Below are positions 7,273-15,423 of a stretch of DNA of 64,000 bases, piece by piece (position 1 is the stretch's first letter; each line of letters starts with the position of its first letter). A program made the position numbers and the translations under genes. Source of the stretch: Halieaceae bacterium (GTDB lineage: Bacteria > Pseudomonadota > Gammaproteobacteria > Pseudomonadales > Halieaceae); the NCBI GenBank assembly GCA_902613175.1, contig CACMGJ010000008.1, positions 1 through 64,000 of the forward strand, read 5' to 3'. Below the pieces are notes generated by a model. The model was given only the letters and a program-made list of their open reading frames with translations, did not search any database and was not told the origin of the DNA.

Positions 7273-8076
7273 TTAACTTACTCTACCTGATGTTTGATGA
7301 CCGTCACCCAACGCCCTTTTTATCAGGCCCTTTACGACTCCTTTGAGACCAGGACTCAACTGCGAAAATGCTTGATATGCGGCATCACCATCGATTGATA
7401 GGGCGTTGGCCGAACCATGGAGCTCAAAGGCGTCGTTTGAAGGGACATCAGCAATAGCCTCGGCCAAGCCCAAGATGCCGCCGCGTCGCAGTATGACGGT
7501 AGACCCACTCTTCCTTATTGCTACCTCTCCATCGGTGATCACTATGCCCCTACCAGTTTTTAGGATGTCACTCAGGGTTCCGTTATCTGATACATAAACT
7601 GAGTTCAATGCTCTGTTACCCTCTAGGGCCTGAAGTGCAAGTGCTCCCGGAGAATTTGGCTCAAGATTAAACTCGGCCTGACTTATAGAGTTTTCGATCA
7701 TCTCTGTTACAAAATTCTTTTGGAGTAGCTGCAAAGTGAGCGCATCAAAAGCGCTCTTGAGCCTGGGAGAGGCGCTGTCAATCTCACTGGCCAACATATT
7801 TGCTGGTATTTCAAGGCACTTGGAGTCCTGTATTGCCTTCGCAGTTGCCATGCGATGCTTAGTCCCAACCACTGCCTGCTCCCCGAAAGATGTCCCCTTG
7901 GACAAGCTTGCAATCAACGTCGATCCGTCTGAGACGTAGATACCCATTTCACCTTCAAGAATGACGAATACTGAGCTCGCTCGGTCTCCCTGTTCAAACA
8001 AAGTAGCCCCAGCGGGAATAGTTAATTCATTTAGTTTTGGGTTGTTGGCGGATGGTGCTGAGGTAATGCTTGACAC
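7273..8076 (-). CDS. Cyclic-nucleotide-binding protein without DNA-binding domain
   Basis: 267 residues starting at GTG 8076, with AAGGA seven bases upstream. Residues 12-115 form a cNMP-binding (CAP_ED) domain whose phosphate-binding cassette is intact in its key residues: SFGEQ (G65, E66 for ribose) and HRMATA (R75 for the cyclic phosphate). Residues about 160-245 look like a second, degenerate copy (TGRGIVITDGEVAIRKSG...RRGGILGLAE). There is no helix-turn-helix, so it is not a Crp-type regulator. It more likely passes a cAMP signal by protein contact. It is transcribed away from the Sia-like operon, with a shared 380-bp upstream region. The predicted cyclase at 12179-13210 would supply its ligand. 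That link is inference from proximity. Confidence 0.8.
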   Translation of the reverse strand: MSSITSAPSANNPKLNELTIPAGATLFEQGDRASSVFVILEGEMGIYVSDGSTLIASLSKGTSFGEQAVVGTKHRMATAKAIQDSKCLEIPANMLASEIDSASPRLKSAFDALTLQLLQKNFVTEMIENSISQAEFNLEPNSPGALALQALEGNRALNSVYVSDNGTLSDILKTGRGIVITDGEVAIRKSGSTVILRRGGILGLAEAIADVPSNDAFELHGSANALSIDGDAAYQAFSQLSPGLKGVVKGLIKRALGDGHQTSGRVS

Positions 8077-8458
8077 AAGAAATCCTTTTTGTGGGTTCGG
8101 CAGACATCAAAATGTAGGCTCCTACGTTACTTGCAAGAGAGCTCCAAGGAGTAAAGCACGACACGACATTGATGCAAGCTTTTTTGTCTCGAAATAAAGA
8201 GCAGTATTTATTTACAGCGACACGGCCTACTCATGAGTCTCGACTAGTGAAAACTGCTAGATTAAAGGTTTTGCCGCTTACCGCTTTATTTCACTAAAGT
8301 AACATCAAGCGCATGGGTGAATAGCGTTAATAGATCAATTATGGTGCCCGCGGCCCTTGACTTTATTTACTAGGTTGTCATTGTGTGGCGCGAGCATCAT
8401 AAAAATGTAAAGAACAATCGATAGCTTCAAGCAAACAGCTGCTTAGGGGTCAGCTTTT
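8077..8458. other. Divergent intergenic region
   Basis: About 380 bases shared by the cNMP-binding gene (minus) and the TonB-domain/Sia operon (plus). No coding frame. I found no clear TGTGA-N6-TCACA site on inspection. Confidence 0.5.
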
Positions 8459-8842
8459 ATGAAAAGAAAACTTGTGAATTCAGTTCTCGGTATGGCGGTG
8501 GCGATGACGGTGCTAGTGGCACCATCCTCATGGGCGCAACAGTACGTGACCGGTACGTCTCCTTCAGGCGCGGAAGTGAAGGTCTCAATAAAACGTACGC
8601 CTGCTCTGGAATATCCACGCAGAGCAATGCGCCTGGGCGTTGAGGGGTTTGTAAAGGTTGGGTTTGATATCTCAGAGAACGGCAGGCCTTGGAATATCGT
8701 GGTTGAGGATAGTCAGCCCAAGCGTATGTTTGACAAGTCGGCTACCAAATTGGTCAAAGGCATTCGATTTGAGGTTCCAGAAGAAAATGGTGAGGTGGTG
8801 GGATTGACCGGAGTGTCAATGACGATAAGTTTCGCACTGTGA
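8459..8842 (+). CDS. Periplasmic TonB C-terminal-domain protein
   Basis: 127 residues with a signal peptide (ends PSSWA-QQ). Residues about 45-127 match the TonB C-terminal fold: PALEYPRRAMRLGVEGFVKVGFDISENGRPWNIVVEDSQP, with the conserved YP...A...G.V.V.F.I...G. There is no N-terminal membrane helix or Pro-rich spacer, so it is a stand-alone periplasmic domain rather than an energy-transducing TonB. Fifty-three bases separate it from the siaA-like gene, so it is likely the first gene of that operon. It may sense the envelope or contact the sensor domain of the phosphatase (inference). Confidence 0.75.
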   Translation: MKRKLVNSVLGMAVAMTVLVAPSSWAQQYVTGTSPSGAEVKVSIKRTPALEYPRRAMRLGVEGFVKVGFDISENGRPWNIVVEDSQPKRMFDKSATKLVKGIRFEVPEENGEVVGLTGVSMTISFAL

Positions 8843-8895
8843 TGTATCTCGAGATAGTCAAATATGCAAAAGAAATCCTCTAAGGAGACGAGCCG

Positions 8896-11166
8896 GTGAC
8901 GATTAAGGCACGCTTACTCTTAATATTAGTTGGCGGTATTCTGCTGCTTTTCGGCGCCAGTTTTTACTCCGACCAACAATTAAGTGAGGCAAATGCTAGC
9001 TACAACGCAGAGGCATCTATAACTTCATACACTTCGGCGTGGTTCGGAAGTCTTGATGGCGGTTATGTAAACAACCTTGAAGTCTACGATCCCACTGACG
9101 GCTCTTTCTCAAATATCGATTTCTGGGACTTTGAAAAAGACCCTTACACGGATGGAGACACGAACCCACTTCACGCTGCATTTAGGGACGGGAATGAGCA
9201 GTCGGTAAGTGATTTTTTGGATGAAGTGTTCCTGGATGCAATCGACAACGAGGCGATAACGTTCGTGACCGCTTATGCAGCCAATGGGCAGCGTTACTAC
9301 TGCAACTCGAGCTTGTATTTGGTCGGTGCAGATCCGTGCTCAGAGGATGCGAGTCCGGATTATTTAGATGATTTTGACGGTTTGTTTTCCGCTGTAGGAC
9401 GAGGCTCAACGCGAAGGATTTCCCTGATAACAGATACGACGGGGGAGCTTCCAGTGTCTGTCAATGACACGATGGCTTTTGGCCTTGAAATGCCAGCAGA
9501 AGACGCATCTGGGGAGTCACAAACCGTTGGTATGATTATCTTAGGAATCAACATCGTCGACGGTCTCGAAATGTTTGCAGAGAATTTTGAGATTGAGACA
9601 GCGATCGCGATACAAGACGATGTGATCACGGTTTATGACTATTACGAAGAAGAATTGCCTGAGGGTTTGAGTGGATTAATCGAATCTGATCTCAGTGCCT
9701 CTCGGGCCGAGGGATATACCTACAGCACCATTGTGCCCGAGTTGAAGCATAGAGCTACCTCAATACCCTTTAGTCGTGAGACCAGGGCAAGCGAGGTTCG
9801 GCTTCTGATATTTGATGATCAGACGGAACTGATCGAGGCCCTTGAACAGTCCAGTTTTCAAAATCAGCTTTCATTTGCTCTGGTTGGTGGGGCAATCCTG
9901 TTGGTGGTTTTTTCCATAACGACAGTCTCGTTCAATCGAATCAATAGCTCGATCTTAGCGCTGGAAAAAATTGAAAGGGGAGAGCTAGAGAAAACCGACG
10001 ACAACGACTACACATTATTCACGTCTGACAATGACGAAGTGAGTAGGCTGCAGCGGTCGATAGAAGAGTACCGAGAGCATCGAATTGAGGCTGAGTCTCA
10101 AAGAAAAGAGCGTTCGCGACGCCGGGATGAGCGAGATAGCATTATGTTTGAGAAGATGTCTGTGCTGTCGCAGCAGCTTGAAGGTAATGCGCGAGATATG
10201 CTCGTCCAAGAAATAATGGAAATGAGAGATAAGCTGTCATCTGGCAACGACGAGGATAAAGAACAGGCATCGATTGAAATGATGTCGCGAGCGTTCTCAA
10301 AAATGTCTGAGGAAGTTTCTACATTGATCGACGCCAGAACTCAGGAGCTGGTGGTGGCGCGTGATGAGATAAGTAGCTCGATCCGCTACGCAGCTAAGCT
10401 TCAGAAAACCCTCCTACCAAAGTCATATCCGGGTGATATCGAAATAGAGGTCGAGTGGAGACCCCGTGACTTGGTTGGTGGCGATATTTATTTCATCAAA
10501 GATTTTCCTGATAGAGTCTACATTGCTGTTGTTGATTGCACTGGTCATGGTGTGCCGGGTGCTTTTCTTTCAATCATAGCTCGCAGTCACTTGGATAAAG
10601 CTATTCGCGAGGACGGGGATCAAACAGCAGGAGAGTATCTATCTGAAGTAAATGCGCTTCTCCGTGCGACGCTGAGCAGGGCCGATCAGAGCAACACAAA
10701 TGAAGAAGGCTTCGATGGAGGAGTTTGTATTTACAGACGAGAATCCAGAACCCTTGAGTTTGCAGGAGCAAAAGCATCTTTGTTTAACGTTGATGGTCAA
10801 GACGCCAGTGAGGTTGGAGGTGACAGGAAGTCAGTGGGTTCGAGTAGAATTCCAGACGGATTCCAATACTCTACGCATTACGTGAACAGCCCGAGCGGTG
10901 CTTTTGTAATGCTCACAGATGGGATTACGGATGTGATGAGTCCCGAAGAAAGGCCTGTGGCCTTCGGGAGACGTAGGGTTCTTCGCATACTCCGAGATTC
11001 AAAGAATGCAACGCCGAGTAATATTGTAAAAGAAATCATTTCTAGTGTTGATTTGTATCGAGGCAACGCGCCCTTGCGGGATGATTTAACTTTACTCGCC
11101 TTCTCTCTGGAGGACCCCACCCCAGCGACTGAAAACTTAGCGATTAGTGGAGAATCGAAAGGATGA
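8896..11166 (+). CDS. siaA: SiaA-like membrane sensor with SpoIIE/PP2C phosphatase domain
   Basis: 756 residues from GTG 8896, with AAGGAG upstream. One helix lies at residues 6-24, a large periplasmic sensor region at about 25-320 (containing two Cys), and a second helix at about 325-347. A HAMP-like and coiled-coil linker rich in Arg and Glu follows, then a SpoIIE/PP2C serine/threonine phosphatase at about 500-745. The metal-binding Asp residues are present: VGGD (533), VDCTGHGVPGA (547), LTDGITD (675) and RDDLTL (729-730). In Pseudomonas, SiaA dephosphorylates SiaC in response to an outside signal. The stop overlaps the SiaC-like start by 4 bp, so the two are coupled. The ligand is unknown. 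Confidence 0.85.
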   Translation: MTIKARLLLILVGGILLLFGASFYSDQQLSEANASYNAEASITSYTSAWFGSLDGGYVNNLEVYDPTDGSFSNIDFWDFEKDPYTDGDTNPLHAAFRDGNEQSVSDFLDEVFLDAIDNEAITFVTAYAANGQRYYCNSSLYLVGADPCSEDASPDYLDDFDGLFSAVGRGSTRRISLITDTTGELPVSVNDTMAFGLEMPAEDASGESQTVGMIILGINIVDGLEMFAENFEIETAIAIQDDVITVYDYYEEELPEGLSGLIESDLSASRAEGYTYSTIVPELKHRATSIPFSRETRASEVRLLIFDDQTELIEALEQSSFQNQLSFALVGGAILLVVFSITTVSFNRINSSILALEKIERGELEKTDDNDYTLFTSDNDEVSRLQRSIEEYREHRIEAESQRKERSRRRDERDSIMFEKMSVLSQQLEGNARDMLVQEIMEMRDKLSSGNDEDKEQASIEMMSRAFSKMSEEVSTLIDARTQELVVARDEISSSIRYAAKLQKTLLPKSYPGDIEIEVEWRPRDLVGGDIYFIKDFPDRVYIAVVDCTGHGVPGAFLSIIARSHLDKAIREDGDQTAGEYLSEVNALLRATLSRADQSNTNEEGFDGGVCIYRRESRTLEFAGAKASLFNVDGQDASEVGGDRKSVGSSRIPDGFQYSTHYVNSPSGAFVMLTDGITDVMSPEERPVAFGRRRVLRILRDSKNATPSNIVKEIISSVDLYRGNAPLRDDLTLLAFSLEDPTPATENLAISGESKG

Positions 11167-11537
11167 GGTTTGAAAAAACGCAACGCACCCCCCTAGTGGA
11201 AATGAGCAACTCTCACTGCCTTATTGTTGGAGAGTGCTATCCAGAAAATATTTCCGAGTGGTCGCAACCCGTATTTGCGGCGCTCGAGGATTGTGTTGGA
11301 ACACAAGACTCATTTGATGTTGATATCGAGCTTTACTACTTCAACAGCTCGTCCGCAAAGTTCCTTTTTGATTTCTTTGAATTCCTTGATGACAAAGCAG
11401 ATGAGGGGGTCAGTATCGTGATTAATTGGCGCTACAGGGCAGAGGACGACACGATGCAAGAGGCTGGCGAGGATTTTGAGGAAGACATTGAAAACTGCAC
11501 CTATAACCTTGTGGAGGCGGAGTCTGCAGACGCATAA
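11163..11537 (+). CDS. siaC: SiaC-like partner-switch phosphoprotein
   Basis: 124 residues of the SiaC (DUF1987) family. It has the typical order TPLVEMS...LIVGECYPENISEW, then YYFNSSSAKFLFDFFEFL and an acidic C-terminus. NSSSAK (61-66) is the segment that in SiaC homologues is phosphorylated by SiaB and dephosphorylated by SiaA; here the acceptor would be a Ser rather than the Thr of P. aeruginosa SiaC. In P. aeruginosa, unphosphorylated SiaC binds and activates the diguanylate cyclase SiaD. No GGDEF gene is present here, and the nearest nucleotide cyclase is the class III enzyme convergent with the operon. A target switch is therefore a reasonable but untested idea. Confidence 0.85.
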   Translation: MRFEKTQRTPLVEMSNSHCLIVGECYPENISEWSQPVFAALEDCVGTQDSFDVDIELYYFNSSSAKFLFDFFEFLDDKADEGVSIVINWRYRAEDDTMQEAGEDFEEDIENCTYNLVEAESADA

Positions 11538-11602
11538 ACCAGGAAACTAACTGATCCTGATTCAACACAAAATTCCTCGGACGAGAGGAAAAGGTAATAA
11601 AC

Positions 11603-12136
11603 ATGACAAATCTTGACACTGTGGGCCTTCATGACTTCATGCAACGGCGAAAGACGCTATTTTGCTATTCAGGGCCACTCACTGAAGAATTGCTCACCAC
11701 CATATCGAACCCGGTCAGGCATCAGCTCACAGAGAACGAAACTCCTGAAGCCATCGCTAACCGGGTGTTTGGAGTTTTTATTGAACAAGCCCAGAATATA
11801 ATTAGGTATTCGTCGCAAAAAACTAAGGCGGCGGGTGATAGTGTTGGCACTATCGCCATAAGTTACATAGACGAGACTTTCTTGATTGAAGCTGTTAACC
11901 AAATTGACTCAACACAGAAAAGTGCGCTAGAGAAAACATTGCTCGAACTGAGTCTGAAAGATCAGAAAGACTTGCGTAAATTGTACCGACAAAGACTTAA
12001 GGATGGTCCCCCTGAGGATTCTCAAGGTGCGGGTCTTGGGTTCATCGAAATGGCTCGAAGAGTTAAGCGGTTTGAATTTGACTTTAACGATTCGAACTCT
12101 AATCCTATGTTTGTCTACAGAGGATGGGTTGAGTGA
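11603..12136 (+). CDS. siaB: SiaB-like protein kinase (anti-sigma-kinase-like)
   Basis: 177 residues of the SiaB family (DUF6272), related to GHKL/HATPase anti-sigma kinases. It has GPLTEELLTTI near the start, a helix FGVFIEQAQNIIRYS that carries the N-box-type Glu and Asn, and GAGLGFIEMARR as the G-box-like element. In Sia systems this protein phosphorylates SiaC and opposes SiaA. It starts 65 bp after siaC, giving the order A-C-B rather than the A-B-C of Pseudomonas. Its stop is 42 bp from the stop of the convergent cyclase gene. Confidence 0.8.
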   Translation: MTNLDTVGLHDFMQRRKTLFCYSGPLTEELLTTISNPVRHQLTENETPEAIANRVFGVFIEQAQNIIRYSSQKTKAAGDSVGTIAISYIDETFLIEAVNQIDSTQKSALEKTLLELSLKDQKDLRKLYRQRLKDGPPEDSQGAGLGFIEMARRVKRFEFDFNDSNSNPMFVYRGWVE

Positions 12137-12178
12137 GGCGAGTCGCGAAGCCCATAAATTCGTTTGTCATTTTATAAA

Positions 12179-13210
12179 TCACAACAAGCGGCCCGAGCTT
12201 GGTGGCGAGCTTTTTGTGAGTTCGTCGAGTAGAAATTCGGCGCTTCGTTTTGTAGCTTCCATTTGCTCATCTGTCATCGACTCCAAATTCATTGTGAAGG
12301 ATCGGTCTCCGAGCGTTAGGTTGACCGACCTTGACTCAATGACACGAATCACTCGCCGAGCTCTATATTCACCGATGCCTTTCAAATGTATGGGGGGTAG
12401 TTCGTCTGCTTCAATGTCCTCCTTTACTAAGTTATAGGTATCTTCAGAAATTAATATCGAACCATTTTCAGCAGCAGACTCTAGGCGAGATGCTCTATTT
12501 ACCGCCGCTCCAATTGCGGTGTAGTCAAGTCGTGATTCACATCCGAAGTTACCTACGGTTGCAAAACCCGTGTCTATTCCTATGCGCATTTGCAATTGAT
12601 CCTTGAGGCCATACTTTATCCACTGATCAGAGAGGTTATCCAACTCATGAATCATTTCTAAAGCCATTCGTACACATTTGGAGGCGTCTTCTTTTATGCC
12701 ATCAGACTCTGGATCACCAAAGAACAGCATAATTCCATCTCCAATGTATTTGTCGATGGTTGCTCCATATTTGAGAGCGATGTTAGTCATGGTCTCGAGA
12801 TATAAGTTCAGTAGATCTGTAACGTCCTCTGACTCCATATTTTCGACAAAATCAGTGAAGCCGCAAAGATCAGAAAAAAAGACAGTGAGCTTTTTACGTT
12901 TGCTTACGCGAGCGGCTGTTTCTTGGGAACCCGAAAAGATTGAATTGTAGAGCTGTGGAGAGAGAAACTTTGATAGCTGTGCCGACATCCCTTCTAGTTG
13001 AGCGTTGGTCTCTTGGGCTTCTTCCTTGAGTTCATTTAGGCGTCGCTCGTTTTTATCACTGAGTTTGATTATCTTACGAGTCGTGCGAAGTAATTTCCCA
13101 TAGTTGGATACGAGTTCGGAGTAGTCAGTCGCTGACGGTGAACCAGTTGAACTTAATTCCTTGGACTGCTCTAAAATCTTGGTTTCCTGGATAAAGATAT
13201 CATTTGACAT
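12179..13210 (-). CDS. Class III adenylate cyclase (soluble, coiled-coil N-terminus)
   Basis: 343 residues. Residues 30-95 form a coiled coil ending in a signalling-helix motif (KFLSPQLYNSIFSG). The catalytic domain (105-285) has every residue needed: metal Asp D114 (FFSDLCGFTD) and D158 (KYIGDG), substrate Lys K154, Thr T231 at the second specificity site (LDYTAIG), and transition-state N238 and R242 (VNRASR). The Lys plus Thr pair is that of class IIIb adenylate cyclases, not guanylate cyclases. No membrane segment. It sits convergent with the Sia-like operon and downstream of the HD gene on the same strand (133-bp gap). It is likely the cAMP source for the island. Control by SiaC would be new and is inference. 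Confidence 0.88.
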   Translation of the reverse strand: MSNDIFIQETKILEQSKELSSTGSPSATDYSELVSNYGKLLRTTRKIIKLSDKNERRLNELKEEAQETNAQLEGMSAQLSKFLSPQLYNSIFSGSQETAARVSKRKKLTVFFSDLCGFTDFVENMESEDVTDLLNLYLETMTNIALKYGATIDKYIGDGIMLFFGDPESDGIKEDASKCVRMALEMIHELDNLSDQWIKYGLKDQLQMRIGIDTGFATVGNFGCESRLDYTAIGAAVNRASRLESAAENGSILISEDTYNLVKEDIEADELPPIHLKGIGEYRARRVIRVIESRSVNLTLGDRSFTMNLESMTDEQMEATKRSAEFLLDELTKSSPPSSGRLL

Positions 13211-13343
13211 TAATAGGATTCTCCGTCCTTAACTTATGGCCGTCGCTATGGGCTAGATAATGTGTTTTTTTCTATGTATATCGCTTGCTTAGCTTTAAAA
13301 ACTTTATAGATATCCGAGGGTTACTCGCCGGATCTCCGAGTAG

Positions 13344-13988
13344 TCATTGATTTAGCCTTAATTTTAAGTCGGCTATGTTTTGTTGCTTTTGTTGCTCATA
13401 CAATTGGCACCCAACATCACTTTGCCAAGAGTGACGATGCATTAACCCAAGCGATATTGGTAGGAAATCGTAGAAGGGTATCCCGGCCTCGCTGGCAACG
13501 GCTTCAGTCTGCTCCCAAAAGCACTGCCTGCCTAAATTTGACAGATCAGCATCCAAAAGATAAGGCGACAGTTCTGTGTTACTTATTTGTGCGCAATCAT
13601 CCATCAACAGCGTGGTATCGAGAATCATATGTTTCACAATCTTAATTTCACGCTTGGTGTACCCACCTGTAGTGGACATCGCTTTCGCAGCAAGCTCAGC
13701 ACCGATTGGCTCATTGAGCGCTTTCTGATGTAGGAATCCAGCATCATGATAAATGGCGGCAATGATGAGCAGCTCTCTCTCCCTTTCTGAAAGTTGTGCC
13801 AAGTCGGCTAGACAAAGTACTTGCTCTAACACGTCTAATGTGTGCTCAACGTTATGATAGTCGAGCGAGGAATGAAGTTCCTCTTTGAGAGTATCGAGAA
13901 TACTTGTCATAGATTCAGGCAGCGCCTGAAGCTCGAGTCGTAACCTATCTCCACAACCTTCAATAACCTGTTTCAATTTAATGTCCAT
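13344..13988 (-). CDS. HD-domain phosphohydrolase with PDE-like YHNxxH motif
   Basis: 214 residues, soluble. Metal ligands of the HD superfamily are visible: YHNVEHTLDV (H45, H49), AIYHDAG (H81, D82), VKHMILD (H120) and LLDADLSNLG (D146 and D148). The YHNxxH-T-x-DV string closely resembles the signature of class I 3',5'-cyclic-nucleotide phosphodiesterases, although the protein is shorter than that family's catalytic domain and lacks the second HD-x-x-H string. Lying upstream of an adenylate cyclase on the same strand, it may hydrolyse the cyclase product. Another nucleotide or metabolite phosphohydrolase role is equally open from sequence. Confidence 0.75.
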   Translation of the reverse strand: MDIKLKQVIEGCGDRLRLELQALPESMTSILDTLKEELHSSLDYHNVEHTLDVLEQVLCLADLAQLSERERELLIIAAIYHDAGFLHQKALNEPIGAELAAKAMSTTGGYTKREIKIVKHMILDTTLLMDDCAQISNTELSPYLLDADLSNLGRQCFWEQTEAVASEAGIPFYDFLPISLGLMHRHSWQSDVGCQLYEQQKQQNIADLKLRLNQ

Positions 13989-14111
13989 TAAACGCTACGC
14001 TACTGATCCACATAATAATAGCCAGCCGAGTTGATGTAAGCCAAAAGCTTTTACTTTCGGGTGCCAGGCCGATTGGCTTTTATTTCTTTACCTTGTCGGA
14101 GGCCTCAGCAC

Positions 14112-14663
14112 CTATTGGTCGCCTGTGGGTAAAAGGGCCTGTAGTGAGCGTCTCAATTTAGGATGGTCTGGACTAATGTTGGCTTTAAACCGTCTATGGA
14201 TGTCACCATCCGCCCCTACCAGATACTTATTAAAATTCCAGGTGGGATAACCCCTTGCCTCCCCTAGAGCCCGAAATACTTGGTTGGCGTTCTCACCTCG
14301 TACAGATGTAGTGGCCATTACGGGGAAAGTTACTTTGTATTTGTCGTAACAAACTGTAGCCGCATCACCCTCGTCATCCTCCTCCTGGAAAAAATCATCA
14401 CTAGAGAAACCTATGACAGCCAACTCGTCTTCTTTATATCTCTGATGAAGCCTTTCCAGTTCAGTAAACTGATGTGCATATCCACAGTTGCTGGCTGTAT
14501 TTACAATTAGGAGTGTCTTACCTGAATAAGCTTCACAGAAATTAATTTGGTCCCTACTACCCAGCTTTCTCATTTCAACATCGAGAAACTCTGGGCATGC
14601 AAATGTCCTCATAGGAAAAATGACAAAATAAATTAACAGTCCGGCAACAGTATATCTCTTCAT
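14112..14663 (-). CDS. Glutathione-peroxidase-like exported protein
   Basis: 183 residues with an N-terminal hydrophobic signal segment (residues 5-22). Thioredoxin-fold GPx features: VNTASNCGYAHQFTELERL with the peroxidatic Cys at 60, FPVMATTSV, and PTWNFNKYLV with the conserved Trp 142 and Asn. The usual GFPCNQF loop is replaced by GFSSDDFFQEEDDE, so the catalytic Gln of the Cys-Gln-Trp-Asn set and the resolving-Cys position look altered. It probably acts in the envelope as a peroxidase or thiol protein. It may be co-directional with, but is not clearly coupled to, the cytochrome gene 220 bp away. Confidence 0.8.
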   Translation of the reverse strand: MKRYTVAGLLIYFVIFPMRTFACPEFLDVEMRKLGSRDQINFCEAYSGKTLLIVNTASNCGYAHQFTELERLHQRYKEDELAVIGFSSDDFFQEEDDEGDAATVCYDKYKVTFPVMATTSVRGENANQVFRALGEARGYPTWNFNKYLVGADGDIHRRFKANISPDHPKLRRSLQALLPTGDQ

Positions 14664-14886
14664 AGCGGCGCTCCAGGGCTAGATCAAAGGGGTGTTAGGT
14701 GACGTCCAAACGAGACGTAATAGTGAAAAGCACATGAATACCCCCACGTCAGTGTAGACTAATGAACAAGAGTTCATCTTTCAAATCATTGAATCTAGAA
14801 ATGGTCTATCAATAGCAATTAATGGCTTGGCACGTTTCATGGGCAGGCCACTTTCCCCTAATGTCTGACAATCTTTCTAGGACAAA

Positions 14887-15348
14887 TTAGTCCTCTCTGA
14901 ATTGCTGGTGGCACGATTTACACGACCGCGCCATTTCTTTAAACGCCCAACTGACAGTGCGGGGATCTTGCCTTGCCGCATCGTCGATGAGAGCTTGCGC
15001 GGCGTTATCAAAGGATTGAATCGCACCTACAAAGTCATCCCATTGAAGCCAGATCTCATCCTTTGCCTCAGACGGAGGCTGATTGCTGCTTTTTGGGAAG
15101 AAGCTTTCCATTTCACGTGCCCATGAAAGAAGGAACTTGGCTTCAGCCACGACCATCGCAGTGTCACCCTGCGAAAGAGCCTTCTTAATTCGTTTGGTTG
15201 CCTTTTCGCTGGCCTTAAACTTATCCATCCGCTCCTTGACAATACCTGTCGCACCTTTGTGAGCGAGCGCGGCGGGGGGTGATGAAAGGCTTAAAGTGAG
15301 GGTTACAAATAGACCATGGGCGATTGCTTTTAGTTTGAGTTTGGACAT
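14887..15348 (-). CDS. Cytochrome c'/c556-type protein
   Basis: 153 residues with a signal peptide (ends PPAALA-HK). The rest is predicted as a four-helix bundle. The single haem site is at the very C-terminus: SCKSCHQQFRED, i.e. CxxCH close to the end, as in cytochrome c' and c556. It would be periplasmic, with roles in electron transfer or gas (NO) binding in the family. The isolated position gives no extra clue. Confidence 0.85.
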   Translation of the reverse strand: MSKLKLKAIAHGLFVTLTLSLSSPPAALAHKGATGIVKERMDKFKASEKATKRIKKALSQGDTAMVVAEAKFLLSWAREMESFFPKSSNQPPSEAKDEIWLQWDDFVGAIQSFDNAAQALIDDAARQDPRTVSWAFKEMARSCKSCHQQFRED

Positions 15349-15423
15349 GTCTGCACCTCTTTCAAATCAGTTCGAAGCTTTCATCGGGTCACCGCCCAAT
15401 CATTCTAATTGACTGATAATGGG

